64,000 bases of DNA from Eshraghiella sp051880035 (GTDB taxonomy: Bacteria > Bacillota > Clostridia > Lachnospirales > Lachnospiraceae), in assembly GCA_051880035.1 (NCBI GenBank), contig JBJENE010000066.1:1-64000 (forward strand), read 5' to 3'. A model generated the notes under the pieces. It ran no database searches. It was not told the origin of the DNA and was given only the letters and a program-made list of their open reading frames with translations. A program made the position numbers and the translations under genes. Below, in pieces: positions 35,715 to 44,961 of this stretch (the first letter of the stretch is position 1; each line of letters opens with the position of its first letter).

Positions 35715-36515
35715 TTACATCACCTTTACATAGCTGTTTTCATACTTATAAATAAGTCTGATTCCTATTATTGACAAAACCACTCCTACCACAAACCAGG
35801 CTGCCAGAACTTTATACCCCACATTGGAAGCATATATAAGACAGTTTCTTGCAGAAGTCATCAGAAATGCAAACGGATTGCATTTTGACATGATTATTGC
35901 CAGAGTCTCCGGTAATCTTGATACTTTACCGTTTCTTGGAACAATTTCGTAAAATACACCCGACATGTAGAATACCACTCTGAGGGCAACCGCACATGCC
36001 GTCTTCAAATCCTCTACAAATACTCCGAAATGCGCCACAATACAGTTAAGACCGAATGTAACCAGGAATAATGTAAGCATAACCGGAATTATCCAAAGTA
36101 TATAAAACGAAATCTGAACACGGTAAATTATCATCATTATTACAACAATTACCATGGAAATAACCAGTTTAAAGCTCTGTTTAAGCATGCTGATAATTAT
36201 AAGCATGTATTTAGGTACATATACCTTGGAAACAACAGCCTTATTCGCATTGACAATCTGAATGCTTTCCATAAAACTTTTGTTAAAAAAGTTCCAGATG
36301 CTCAGACCGATAAATACATATATCGGGAAATACTGAGCCGAACTTCCGAAAATAATCGTATAAATAAACCAGTATACCAGCATAAAAAGTATAGGTTCCA
36401 GAATCCACCACACCCATCCCAGGTGTGAGCCTGCAACCTCGGATTTAAGACCCGACTTTGCCGAAAATAAAACATATTTACCAAATTTTTTAATATCCTT
36501 CGTAAATCTGGACAT
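35715..36515 (-). CDS. Polysaccharide/teichoic acid ABC exporter permease (TagG/Wzm-like)
   Basis: A 266-residue ABC-2-type membrane subunit with about six hydrophobic segments. The N-terminal amphipathic stretch and GSHLGWVWWILEPILFMLVY are typical of Wzm/TagG. Together with the adjacent ATPase it would flip or export a lipid-linked polymer across the membrane. Its TAA abuts the GTG start of the ATPase, so stoichiometry is coupled. Confidence 0.94.
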   Translation of the reverse strand: MSRFTKDIKKFGKYVLFSAKSGLKSEVAGSHLGWVWWILEPILFMLVYWFIYTIIFGSSAQYFPIYVFIGLSIWNFFNKSFMESIQIVNANKAVVSKVYVPKYMLIIISMLKQSFKLVISMVIVVIMMIIYRVQISFYILWIIPVMLTLFLVTFGLNCIVAHFGVFVEDLKTACAVALRVVFYMSGVFYEIVPRNGKVSRLPETLAIIMSKCNPFAFLMTSARNCLIYASNVGYKVLAAWFVVGVVLSIIGIRLIYKYENSYVKVM

Positions 36516-36584
36516 AATTCTTCTCTCTTTCTGCCAAAATCATCCTATAATATATCACAGACCTTTGATACAGGCAAGATAATT

Positions 36585-37649
36585 TTAATTCATACATTTC
36601 ATAACTGCATTCCGGGTGTATTCCCCATTGCGGAGTCTGTCACCCACAATACAGGCATTATTAAAATATTTTTCATATTCTTCATATGACATTTTAATGA
36701 GGATATTCTCTGCTTCATCAAGACTGTCAACCGCAAAGCCCACTCCGTTATTGATAACGAACTCTGCCGCGGCGCTTTCCTTCCACACAATAACCGGCAT
36801 GTTTGATGCAAGATATAATGAAAGCTTGTGCGGATTATTATATCTGAGATATTCTCCGGTATTCCCGGTACAGCCATCCATCACCGGCCCGTCCCAGACG
36901 ATGCCAAAGGATGCCCTTATATTGCGCACAAGTTCTTCCGGGGTAAAATTACCTTTGTATATAGCATTTCCAATTTCCCTGGTTTCATCAAAGTTAACTC
37001 CGAAAAGCTCAACCCCTATTTTCGTAACGCTATTTGCAAATTCATATATATATCCTGATTTGTCGCCGGACATATTGCCCGCTATTGCTACGGTTCTGTT
37101 AAATTCACATTTTCTCCGGTTATCTTCACATATATAATCAAATATTCCCAGTTCAACAATCTTTTCTTCGGGAATTCCGGTTTCTGTCAGATAGTTCTTC
37201 ATTCTGTAATTATGACAAATTATTTTATCACAGCAATTAAGGAACACCCGGTCATTAAAATTGCTTCTTCCGGCTCTGTAACTGCCTTTATACACACCGT
37301 TTCTAAGGCTTTCCAGATCATGTATAAGTAAAATAATCCTGCATCCTTTATCGGATTGCAGTTTTTTAACATATCTGATAACTTCTCTGGCCATCTGTAC
37401 GGGATGCTGTATTACAACGGCAGATTCCGGCTCAATATCATTATATATTTTTTTCCATGACCTGCATACGGATATTTTTTTGTAGGGATAATCCAGTCTG
37501 TACCTGCTTATAAAGCCATGGGAATATACTGTTTTGACAGGCAGCTTTACTCCTCCCATTTTAATCAGAATGGTTTCCACATCTTTAGGCGCTTTGGATG
37601 CTGCCGTATTTCGTCTGCCCCAGTCCAATGAGGCAAAATATAACTTCAT
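36585..37649 (-). CDS. Glycosyltransferase, galactofuranosyltransferase-like
   Basis: A 354-residue cytosolic GT-B-type enzyme. It has LLIHDLESLRNG, the CDKIICHNYRMKNYL segment and GEYLRYNNPHKLSLYLASNMPVIVW split around 285-310, a pattern of beta-1,6-galactofuranosyltransferases and related GTs. The donor sugar cannot be fixed from sequence, though a UDP-Galf donor would require a mutase that is not in the window. Overlaps the SDR gene by four bases. Confidence 0.82.
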   Translation of the reverse strand: MKLYFASLDWGRRNTAASKAPKDVETILIKMGGVKLPVKTVYSHGFISRYRLDYPYKKISVCRSWKKIYNDIEPESAVVIQHPVQMAREVIRYVKKLQSDKGCRIILLIHDLESLRNGVYKGSYRAGRSNFNDRVFLNCCDKIICHNYRMKNYLTETGIPEEKIVELGIFDYICEDNRRKCEFNRTVAIAGNMSGDKSGYIYEFANSVTKIGVELFGVNFDETREIGNAIYKGNFTPEELVRNIRASFGIVWDGPVMDGCTGNTGEYLRYNNPHKLSLYLASNMPVIVWKESAAAEFVINNGVGFAVDSLDEAENILIKMSYEEYEKYFNNACIVGDRLRNGEYTRNAVMKCMN

Positions 37650-38701
37650 GAATTTTTTTCTCCTTTAAGGATTTCAATCGTATGCTCAATTCCCATCCGT
37701 GCCGTAAACTTAGGTCTGTATCCTATTTGCCAAAGTTTGGTGCAATCAAGAACTCCGTGGCTTATGGGTGAAAGATATGCTTTATCTTCCGTATCCGGTA
37801 TTTCAAATTTAACATTTTTACCGCATATTCCCGCCGCTATATCTGCAAAATCCGCAATTGTGATTGTGGAGCTGTTATTTGAAACATTGTAAACCTCTTT
37901 GCTCTTTCCTGAAATAAGTGCCGTAAGTATGCCCATACAGCAGTCAGCCACATAACAATATGAGCGTCGCTGTTTGCCGCGGCTTTTCATTACAATGTCC
38001 CGGCCTTCAATTACATCACGGATAAACTGGGTGCCTGCCCTGTTATCATCCCGGGTGGCATTAGGTCCGTATGTGTGGCAGAGTCTTGTGATAACATAGT
38101 CAAGCCCCTTCTCCTGTCCGTATGCGGCGCACAGGCTTTCACATATACGCTTTCCTTCAGGATAACACGCCCGGACCGTTGCGGGATTGATAAATCCGCC
38201 AAAGTCCTCTCTGTATGCGTCGTCATTTCCCGTATTTCCGTAAATTTCTCCGGATGAGACAAGGAGAAACCTTCTGATTCCGTGTGTCAGTCCGTAATCG
38301 CAAAGATTTGCGGTTCCCATAACCCCGGAAAGAATTGTATCCACAGGATTATCGACAAAAGCCTTCGGATATGCATTTCCGGCACAGTGTATTATATAAT
38401 CACAGGTAAAATCCCCTGATATCTCATCTTTAACATCACCTTCATAAAAATAAAGGTCTAAACAATTTTCATATATTTCAAAGCGTTTCTTAAGCCGCGG
38501 CAGGCTCCTGCCCATGCAGTAAACAGTAATCCCCGCGTTATAACGCCTGTTGGCATACATAAGCATATCCGTAATAAATGAACCGATTAAGCCTGACGCC
38601 CCGGTAACAAGAACCGTACTGCCATTCAGGCTTTCTTTATTGATAATATTATCATACGCATATGCCACATCTTCTTCGTATAGTTTATGATACTGTTTCA
38701 T
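37646..38701 (-). CDS. NAD-dependent epimerase/dehydratase (extended SDR)
   Basis: A 351-residue SDR protein: nucleotide-binding TGASGLIGSF near residue 33, catalytic Tyr-Lys in YPEGK, and the C-terminal substrate domain. It modifies an activated sugar or polyol precursor. It sits directly after the IspD/TarI-like gene, so it might supply the substrate of that enzyme or an NDP-sugar; the reaction is unknown. It overlaps the downstream GT by four bases. Confidence 0.87.
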   Translation of the reverse strand: MKQYHKLYEEDVAYAYDNIINKESLNGSTVLVTGASGLIGSFITDMLMYANRRYNAGITVYCMGRSLPRLKKRFEIYENCLDLYFYEGDVKDEISGDFTCDYIIHCAGNAYPKAFVDNPVDTILSGVMGTANLCDYGLTHGIRRFLLVSSGEIYGNTGNDDAYREDFGGFINPATVRACYPEGKRICESLCAAYGQEKGLDYVITRLCHTYGPNATRDDNRAGTQFIRDVIEGRDIVMKSRGKQRRSYCYVADCCMGILTALISGKSKEVYNVSNNSSTITIADFADIAAGICGKNVKFEIPDTEDKAYLSPISHGVLDCTKLWQIGYRPKFTARMGIEHTIEILKGEKNS

Positions 38702-38712
38702 ATCATACTCTC

Positions 38713-39423
38713 CTATTTTAACCAGTCAGATTTCTGCACATTTAAAAGTGCCTTAAATATATCCAGATCTTCTGTTGTGGTAAGCTTTATGTTTTTTTCG
38801 GAGCCCAGGGAAAAAGTTATTTTCTCTCCAAGCTCTATTGCAAGTGTACATGATGCTATGGAATTGGTAATTCCTTCCTTGAGAGCCCTCTCATGCATTC
38901 CGCATATTTTCCCAATGGAAAATCCCTGAGGAGTCTGGGTTCTTTTGAGGGATGAACGGGGAAATGTTTCCTTGGAGCTTTCTCCGTCTTCGGTAACCAA
39001 CATTGCTTCCGCACACGGAATTGCGGCAATTGCACATCCGAACTCAACCGTCTTTGCAATACAGTCTGAAATGATTTCTTCCGAAACCAAAGGCCTTATG
39101 GCATCATGAATAAGTACTATGTCATCATCACTGTGATGCTTTCTTAACTCATATACCCCGTTTCTGATAGAAGCCTGTCCGCAGTCGCCTCCCGGAATTA
39201 TATGTTTAAGCTTGGTAATTGAAAACTGTCTGGCGTATGCGGCGAGTACATTCTCCCAGCCTTCAATGCATACAACGGCAATCTCATCAATTGATTCATG
39301 CTTCTGAAAAGCTTCAAGTGTGTATATGATTACCGGAACATCATTAACATTAATAAACTGTTTTGGAATGTCCTGATGCATCCGCTGTCCGCTTCCGCCT
39401 GCTATAATAAGTGCAATATTCAT
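38713..39423 (-). CDS. IspD/TarI-like cytidylyltransferase
   Basis: A 236-residue nucleotidyltransferase of the IspD family (IIAGGSGQRM, IPKQF, HDAIRPLV, RTQTPQGF). The family includes IspD (CDP-methylerythritol) and TarI (CDP-ribitol). The PGGDCGQASIRNG and RTQTPQGF segments and the place between LicD genes and an SDR point to TarI-like CDP-polyol synthesis, but the possibility that this is the cell's ispD cannot be excluded. It overlaps the upstream licD gene by one base. Confidence 0.87.
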   Translation of the reverse strand: MNIALIIAGGSGQRMHQDIPKQFINVNDVPVIIYTLEAFQKHESIDEIAVVCIEGWENVLAAYARQFSITKLKHIIPGGDCGQASIRNGVYELRKHHSDDDIVLIHDAIRPLVSEEIISDCIAKTVEFGCAIAAIPCAEAMLVTEDGESSKETFPRSSLKRTQTPQGFSIGKICGMHERALKEGITNSIASCTLAIELGEKITFSLGSEKNIKLTTTEDLDIFKALLNVQKSDWLK

Positions 39424-40247
39424 TATCCCTGCTCCTTTATATCCATAATAAGACGAAATACATGATCTGACTTTTGTTTGTCTGCTGGAGGCAGTTTCAT
39501 GTAATCGCCATACAATTGTCGTAAATAATTATCATACCCTTCCGGAATCAGGAAATCATGTCCGCAAAAATCTTTTTCGGTGGTCCCTGAAAACCAGACC
39601 GTTTCAAACCTTTCCTTATCCATGTAATGTGAAAGAACGGAAACCCCGGAATAAGCATGGGTGTTATAATCCATCTTCCCTGAAACTCTGTTAACTTTGC
39701 AGGCGTAATAATAAGGTCCTTTTTTGGCTGTAAGCTTACCCAGAAGTTTCTTTAATGTTTTATTTTTTTCGCCTTCGAGGAAATTTTCCCTCATCGAAGC
39801 ATTTCTAAGTACATTAAGGAATTTAATCCGGTAATTATGGAGTTTAAACAAAAGTCTGTTGGTGGGAATTCCGTCAATAGGAAGAATGTCCACATACACT
39901 CCGATTGCACTGTCCTTAATGGAATCAAACTCCACAAGTGTAGTGGAATCCCACACTCTTGCCCACGGTCTTGTCCAGTCCTTATCTGTCTCAACCGAGC
40001 CGAATCTGAACCTGTCATCCGGATTATCCTTTAATACCTTAAGCAATTTATCATATTCGCTTCTGGGAAGCATAATATCGGCATCATCATCCCATGGTAT
40101 AAAACCATTATGTCTTATTGCCCCAAGAAGAGTTCCGCCGGACAGAAAATATACAATATTATGTTCCCTGCATACCCTGTCAACATAGAGCATTACTTTG
40201 AATATTTTTTTCTGAACATCTTCAATGGATGCGTCACTTTTAATCAT
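39423..40247 (-). CDS. LicD family phosphotransferase (second copy)
   Basis: A 274-residue LicD protein, the family that transfers phosphocholine or phospho-polyols to glycans (also human FKTN/FKRP). The defining motif is GGTLLGAIRHNGFIPWDDDAD near residue 45, with its aspartates for metal binding; IDGIPTNRLLF follows at about 130. One-base TAATG overlaps on both sides couple it to the upstream licD and to the IspD/TarI-like gene. Confidence 0.93.
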   Translation of the reverse strand: MIKSDASIEDVQKKIFKVMLYVDRVCREHNIVYFLSGGTLLGAIRHNGFIPWDDDADIMLPRSEYDKLLKVLKDNPDDRFRFGSVETDKDWTRPWARVWDSTTLVEFDSIKDSAIGVYVDILPIDGIPTNRLLFKLHNYRIKFLNVLRNASMRENFLEGEKNKTLKKLLGKLTAKKGPYYYACKVNRVSGKMDYNTHAYSGVSVLSHYMDKERFETVWFSGTTEKDFCGHDFLIPEGYDNYLRQLYGDYMKLPPADKQKSDHVFRLIMDIKEQG

Positions 40248-41074
40248 TACAGTCTCCTAATTTCCATTCCATGCTGAAGGTGTCTTTCAGATTCAGGCGG
40301 AAGTTTCATATAATCGCCGTAAAGATTTGAAAGAACTTCCTCCCCTTTAACGGGACAGTTTAATTCCATATCTTCAAATTTGCGTTTTACGGCGGATGCA
40401 TAATATTCTGCAGGCATAATTTCACGGAATTTGTATGCTCCGTAATTACTGTTCACATAGCGGCATTTATAAAAATCAAATTTCTTAATATATTTCTCAG
40501 TCTTGTCTGTTATTTTATGCAGATTGAGAATTTTGTTAATATGTGTTATTTTACCGAATTTAATAAGAAATCTTTCAATAAACGGTCTGTTAACCCTGTG
40601 CATATGGATATTGTCCATATCGGCATAATTGCGCCACAGTCTGAGCCATAATATTCTGGCTTTGTAGAGCTTCAATCTGAGCTTTCCGTCGGGAACTCCG
40701 TCATACGGAAAAATATCAATAAACATATTGGTGTATATGGGTTTTTCCGCATAATTAAGTACCAGCTCCGTACTGTCGTCCAAAACTTTAAGAAACGGTA
40801 TGTTACTTACATCCGGGGTTAATTTATAATTCTCGAGTCTTAGGTGTTTCGGCAGTTCTTCCCCCGCTATTTTGATAAACTTCTCGTAATCAGGTCTCGG
40901 CATTGCCAGATCCACATCATCATCCCACGGTATAAAACCACCGTGTCTTATGCAGCCAAGGAGCGTACCTCCTGCCGCGAAATATTTAATGCCGTGCCTG
41001 TCACATAATGAAGTTATCTCTTTTAAAACGCCTAATTCTTTAAGCTGTAAAGTTCTTAATTCTTCGTCAGTCAT
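40247..41074 (-). CDS. LicD family phosphotransferase (first copy)
   Basis: A 275-residue LicD protein with GGTLLGCIRHGGFIPWDDDVD near residue 40 and DIFPYDGVPDGKLRL at about 125. It resembles its neighbour (39423-40247) but the two are clearly diverged and not a recent duplication. Two adjacent LicD enzymes suggest either two successive phospho-group additions or two acceptors. It begins four bases after the GT2 stop. Confidence 0.93.
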   Translation of the reverse strand: MTDEELRTLQLKELGVLKEITSLCDRHGIKYFAAGGTLLGCIRHGGFIPWDDDVDLAMPRPDYEKFIKIAGEELPKHLRLENYKLTPDVSNIPFLKVLDDSTELVLNYAEKPIYTNMFIDIFPYDGVPDGKLRLKLYKARILWLRLWRNYADMDNIHMHRVNRPFIERFLIKFGKITHINKILNLHKITDKTEKYIKKFDFYKCRYVNSNYGAYKFREIMPAEYYASAVKRKFEDMELNCPVKGEEVLSNLYGDYMKLPPESERHLQHGMEIRRL

Positions 41075-41078
41075 TGCC

Positions 41079-42146
41079 TTATCCCTGCTTTAATACCTTT
41101 GCTTTGAGTTTCTGAAATCCGCTTCCTGTAGTCTTTTTAAAAGCGGAAATCATTTTACCCATTATAATACAAAGTGAAACATTTTTCATTTTAATCGGTA
41201 TTATACAGACTTTCATCAGGAAAGAATCAGTCTTCTGAAGCTTAACGCTTTTCCTTGTAAGTTCGTCATAAAGGATTTCTTTTGTGTACTGCCTTTTTTC
41301 CCTGCCCGTAAAACCTTTATATCCGGCAATTTCCTGGATACACTGTACAAGGCGGTTGGTATAATAAGCATATACAACCCCGTCTATTTCACTATTGTTA
41401 AGATTCCAGCTTTCATAAAGCTTCAGTACATGCAAAAACTGTTCCTTACGCTTCTCGTACAACTTTCCGTCAAAGACTTTCGTCGTCTCCGAACCGACTC
41501 TTGAACGAAGGAAATGGTAAAAATGTCCGGAGCATATGCATACTTTTTCTATATCTTTAATGACTTCCATATTAAAATGGAGATCATCCCATGCCACATC
41601 CGGGAATCTTAAATTATGGGATTTGATGTAGGATGCCCGGTATAATTTGTTCCACGGCACCGCTAAAAGCATATTGTTAAGATATTCATGGGCATGCTGT
41701 CTGAAATCGTCCCTGTAATTGTATACCCGGTCCTTTGGCTCCACAGGAATGGAAAACTCGCTTCCGTTCTCATAATATTCCATTATAAATCCTGCAATGA
41801 GAAGGTCCGAATCGTTAGCTTTGCATATATTATAAAATGTCTCAAGCATCCCCTCTTCTGCCCAGTCATCCGGGTCCAGAAAATACAGATACTCGCCGTT
41901 GGATATTTCTATTCCCGCATTTCTGGCACTGGGTGCTCCGCCGTTGTCTTTATGAATAACGGTAATCCTGTCATCCTTCCCTGCGTATTCATCGGCAATA
42001 CGGCCGCACCCGTCAGGAGAACCGTCATCCACAACGATGATTTCTATCTCCTTAAGCGTCTGGTTCATCATACTTTCTATTGCCTTCGCCAGGTAATCTT
42101 CAACCTTATACACCGGCATAATTACTGATACTTTTATCTCTGACAT
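41079..42146 (-). CDS. Family 2 glycosyltransferase
   Basis: A 355-residue GT2 enzyme: VIMPVYKVEDYLAKAIESM, VVDDGSPDG and the metal-binding DPDD in YFLDPDDWAEE. The C-terminal third is basic and hydrophobic in places, probably membrane-associated. It is the first gene of the surface-polysaccharide operon that continues to 30139; 119 bp with no clear feature separate it from sigK. Confidence 0.93.
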   Translation of the reverse strand: MSEIKVSVIMPVYKVEDYLAKAIESMMNQTLKEIEIIVVDDGSPDGCGRIADEYAGKDDRITVIHKDNGGAPSARNAGIEISNGEYLYFLDPDDWAEEGMLETFYNICKANDSDLLIAGFIMEYYENGSEFSIPVEPKDRVYNYRDDFRQHAHEYLNNMLLAVPWNKLYRASYIKSHNLRFPDVAWDDLHFNMEVIKDIEKVCICSGHFYHFLRSRVGSETTKVFDGKLYEKRKEQFLHVLKLYESWNLNNSEIDGVVYAYYTNRLVQCIQEIAGYKGFTGREKRQYTKEILYDELTRKSVKLQKTDSFLMKVCIIPIKMKNVSLCIIMGKMISAFKKTTGSGFQKLKAKVLKQG

Positions 42147-42265
42147 AATTTTATCCTGCCATATTTTAATAATATATATTATTAATGTCTTCCTGCATTA
42201 CATACTATAACCAATATTTAACATTATATCAGCCCTGCCGGTTCTTTTCAACCATTCTGCCAAAT

Positions 42266-42889
42266 TCAGCTGTCAAAACAGCTTCTTAATTTTTGAATTG
42301 CCTTCTTTTCTATTCTGCTTATATAACTTCTGCTTATATGCATTTCATCCGCCAGTTCCCGCTGCGTCGCTTCTTTATGCTGAAAAAGTCCGTACCTTCT
42401 TACTATAATTTCTCTTTCCCTGCTTGTTAAAACTTTGTCAATTCCTTCATAAAGCTTTTGAATATCACATTTTAGTATATATGCATCTATAAAATTTTTT
42501 TCATCGGTTTCAATAACATCAATAATACTGATTTCGTTTCCTTCTTTGTCCGTTCCTATCGGTTCCTGAAGCGATACCTCCCTGCTCTTCTTTTTATCGC
42601 TTCTGAAAGCCATTAACAGCTCATTATCTATACACTTGGCAGCATAAGTTGCAAGACGGCTTCCTTTCTGCAGATTAAAAGTTTTAACTGCTTTTATCAA
42701 TCCTATTGTACCTATAGAAATCATTTCCGAAACATCCTTGTCTGATAAAGCATAATGCTTTACCATGTGGGCAACAAGGCGCATATTTCTGATTATAAGG
42801 ATTTCTCCGGCTTTTTCATCGCCATTGCGGTATCTTTCAAGGTACTCCGCTTCTTCCTTTGCTGAAAGCGGCTTTTCAAAAGTTTTCAA
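42266..42889 (-). CDS. sigK: Sporulation sigma factor SigK, without pro-sequence
   Basis: A 207-residue sigma-70 factor. Residues 1-20 align with the point at which Bacillus pro-SigK is cleaved (KPLSAKEEAEYL). Region 2 is SEMISIGTIGLIKAV and TYAAKCIDNELLMAFR; VSLQEPIGTDKEGNEISIIDV and region 4 TQRELADEMHISRSYISRIEKKA are typical of SigK. The start is a TTG at 42889; an in-frame TGA lies six codons upstream (42905-42907), so a pro-sequence cannot be encoded in this frame. The gene is not split by a skin-type element. It would direct late mother-cell gene expression. Confidence 0.88.
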   Translation of the reverse strand: MKTFEKPLSAKEEAEYLERYRNGDEKAGEILIIRNMRLVAHMVKHYALSDKDVSEMISIGTIGLIKAVKTFNLQKGSRLATYAAKCIDNELLMAFRSDKKKSREVSLQEPIGTDKEGNEISIIDVIETDEKNFIDAYILKCDIQKLYEGIDKVLTSREREIIVRRYGLFQHKEATQRELADEMHISRSYISRIEKKAIQKLRSCFDS

Positions 42890-43072
42890 AGAATTCCCAA
42901 CCTTTCAGATATGCAGTTAATACAGTTTATTCCGATTTATCCCTCTTCGTGCATGTCAACATTGAATCAGTACCAAATCTTTATTCCGAAGGTATCCATT
43001 CTGATAAAAGAAGAACCGGAACACTCTGGCTTCACAAAGTATTCCGGCCTATACGCTGTTAATTCTTATTAA

Positions 43073-44299
43073 TTACTCTTCTTTTCTTCTTAAAATATCA
43101 TATTTATCAAGTTTTACCCCAAGGTCAATGTACAAAAGCTGTTTAGGATGCGGTGCACTTTCCATCGGATTTCCGTTTTCATCAGAAATTGATTTAACGG
43201 TTACGTTAAGATTGGTTCCGTCAGGCTTCATTACCTCAATTTCCTCACCTACAGAGAATTTATTCCGTTGTTCGATGAAAAATCTGCCCTCTGAATCCGT
43301 ATCAACAATACCCAGATAGGTATACTCTTTGATATAAGTATTGCTGTCGTAAATCTGTGCATCCTCATTAGGTTTACCAAAGAAAAATCCTGTAGTGTAC
43401 TTTCTGTAGGTACATTTTGCAATCTCTTCTTTGTAAAAAGGAATTCTGCTTCTGTAATACTCTTCACTTTTCAGGTAATCATCTATGGCAAGCCTGTAGG
43501 TTCTCGCCACCGTGGCAACATAAAGGGCTGTTTTCATTCTGCCTTCTATCTTAAAGCTGTCTATTCCTGCCTCAATTAATTCAGGAATATGCTCAATCAT
43601 ACAGAGGTCCTTTGAATTAAAAATATATGTTCCCCGCTCATTTTCAAATACAGGCATATATTCTCCCGGTCTTGACTCTTCCACAAGATGATACTGCCAT
43701 CTGCACGGATGGGTACAGGCTCCTTTATTGGCATCCCTGCCTGCCATAAAACTTGAAAGAAGACATCTTCCCGAATAAGAAATGCACATTGCCCCATGGA
43801 TAAATGTTTCTATTTCAAAATCCTCGGGAATACGCTCCCTGATTTCTTTAATTTCCCTTAAAGAAAGTTCCCTTGCTGTTACCACACGGGTTGCTCCCTG
43901 ATTTTTCCAGAAAAGGAATGTTCCGTAATTGGTATTGTTTGCCTGTGTACTGATATGAATATCAATATCCGGCACACATTCTTTCGCAATGGTAAATATT
44001 CCCGGATCGGAAATAATCAGTGCATCCGGATGAACTTTTTGGCCAAGCTCCGTAAAATATTTACGGGCTCCGTCAAGATCATAATTATGAGCCAGAATAT
44101 TGGCGGTTACATACACTTTTACATTATGCTCATGGGCAAATTTAACGCCTTCTGCCATTTCGTCAATAGTAAAGTTTTTGGCTTTGGCCCTGAGTCCGAA
44201 TGCCTCTCCGCCGATGTATACGGCATCAGCACCATATATTACCGCTACCTTTAAAACCTCCAGAGAACTGGCCGGAATCAGAAGTTCAATATTTCTCAT
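43073..44299 (-). CDS. U32 family protein, tRNA hydroxylation type (TrhP-like)
   Basis: A 408-residue U32 protein. These proteins were named peptidases but members of this neighbourhood hydroxylate U34 of tRNA (with TrmR adding the methyl group). The typical block ISYSGRCLLSSF, then ACTHPCRW supplies the Fe-S cysteines, and the N-terminal barrel opens MRNIELLIPASSLEVLK. In Bacillus the genes run yrrM (trmR)-yrrN-yrrO; here only one U32 gene follows trmR, 12 bp after its stop. Confidence 0.9.
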   Translation of the reverse strand: MRNIELLIPASSLEVLKVAVIYGADAVYIGGEAFGLRAKAKNFTIDEMAEGVKFAHEHNVKVYVTANILAHNYDLDGARKYFTELGQKVHPDALIISDPGIFTIAKECVPDIDIHISTQANNTNYGTFLFWKNQGATRVVTARELSLREIKEIRERIPEDFEIETFIHGAMCISYSGRCLLSSFMAGRDANKGACTHPCRWQYHLVEESRPGEYMPVFENERGTYIFNSKDLCMIEHIPELIEAGIDSFKIEGRMKTALYVATVARTYRLAIDDYLKSEEYYRSRIPFYKEEIAKCTYRKYTTGFFFGKPNEDAQIYDSNTYIKEYTYLGIVDTDSEGRFFIEQRNKFSVGEEIEVMKPDGTNLNVTVKSISDENGNPMESAPHPKQLLYIDLGVKLDKYDILRRKEE

Positions 44300-44311
44300 G
44301 GTTATTCCTTT

Positions 44312-44959
44312 CTATTTCCTGACACTTAATGTTATTCCGTCACCTATAGGTATTATTGATGTTATAAGTTCATCAGAATGGGTTACCTCAAAAAGATATT
44401 CCCTCATTCTGTCATAAATCGTTCTGTTGCGTCTTGTTACTCCGAATCTGGATTCGGTTATTTCGCCTTCCTGAAGAACATTATCCGTAACAAGGATGCC
44501 GTCTTTCTCAAGGAGTCTGAGGATTTCAGGGAGTATTACAATATACTGCGCTTTTGCCGCATCCATAAAAATAAAGTCATACGGCGCATTAAGCGTCTTA
44601 AGTACATAAAGGGCATCTCCTTCAATGAGATTAATTACATTCTCCTTGCCTGCTCTGCGGATATTTTCCCTTGCAACAGGAATTCTTTTGTCATAATTCT
44701 CTATTGTAGTAATTGTGGTTCCCTCGGGAATATTTTCACTCATAAGAATAGATGAGTACCCTACCGCCGTACCTATTTCAAGAATTCTTTTTGGCTTCTT
44801 CATAGCCAGAAGAACTTTCAGCAGAGCTCCCATCTCTTTACGAATTATAGGCACAAAATCCCTTCGTGCCTCCTGTTCAATTGTATTGCATAAGGGGCTG
44901 TTTCCTTTATCCATTGAATTGATAAAGGAAACCACCCTTTCATTAACTATATCCTGCAA
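44312..44959 (-). CDS. O-methyltransferase, tRNA 5-hydroxyuridine type (TrmR/YrrM-like)
   Basis: A 215-residue class I AdoMet methyltransferase with EIGTAVGYSSILM, FIFMDAAKAQY and VTDNVLQEG, resembling O-methyltransferases that convert hydroxyuridine-34 to methoxyuridine in tRNA. Start is a TTG at 44957-44959 two bases after the TAA of the MltG-like gene, with GGAGGG upstream. It is followed by the U32 gene that makes the hydroxyl group. Confidence 0.9.
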   Translation of the reverse strand: MQDIVNERVVSFINSMDKGNSPLCNTIEQEARRDFVPIIRKEMGALLKVLLAMKKPKRILEIGTAVGYSSILMSENIPEGTTITTIENYDKRIPVARENIRRAGKENVINLIEGDALYVLKTLNAPYDFIFMDAAKAQYIVILPEILRLLEKDGILVTDNVLQEGEITESRFGVTRRNRTIYDRMREYLFEVTHSDELITSIIPIGDGITLSVRK

Positions 44960-44961
44960 CT

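Noticed and set aside
38713..39423. Naming the cytidylyltransferase ispD outright
   Set aside because: The family cannot be split by eye between IspD and TarI, and the operon context favours polymer synthesis.
42266..42889. SigK gene interrupted by a skin element
   Set aside because: The gene is complete from the mature N-terminus to region 4 with no insertion.
42859..43062. Plus-strand frame of 67 codons between sigK and the U32 gene
   Set aside because: Overlaps the sigK start, no ribosome site and no family resemblance; probably a chance frame. The 42890-43072 interval shows only a CCGGAA/TTCCGG inverted pair without a T-run.
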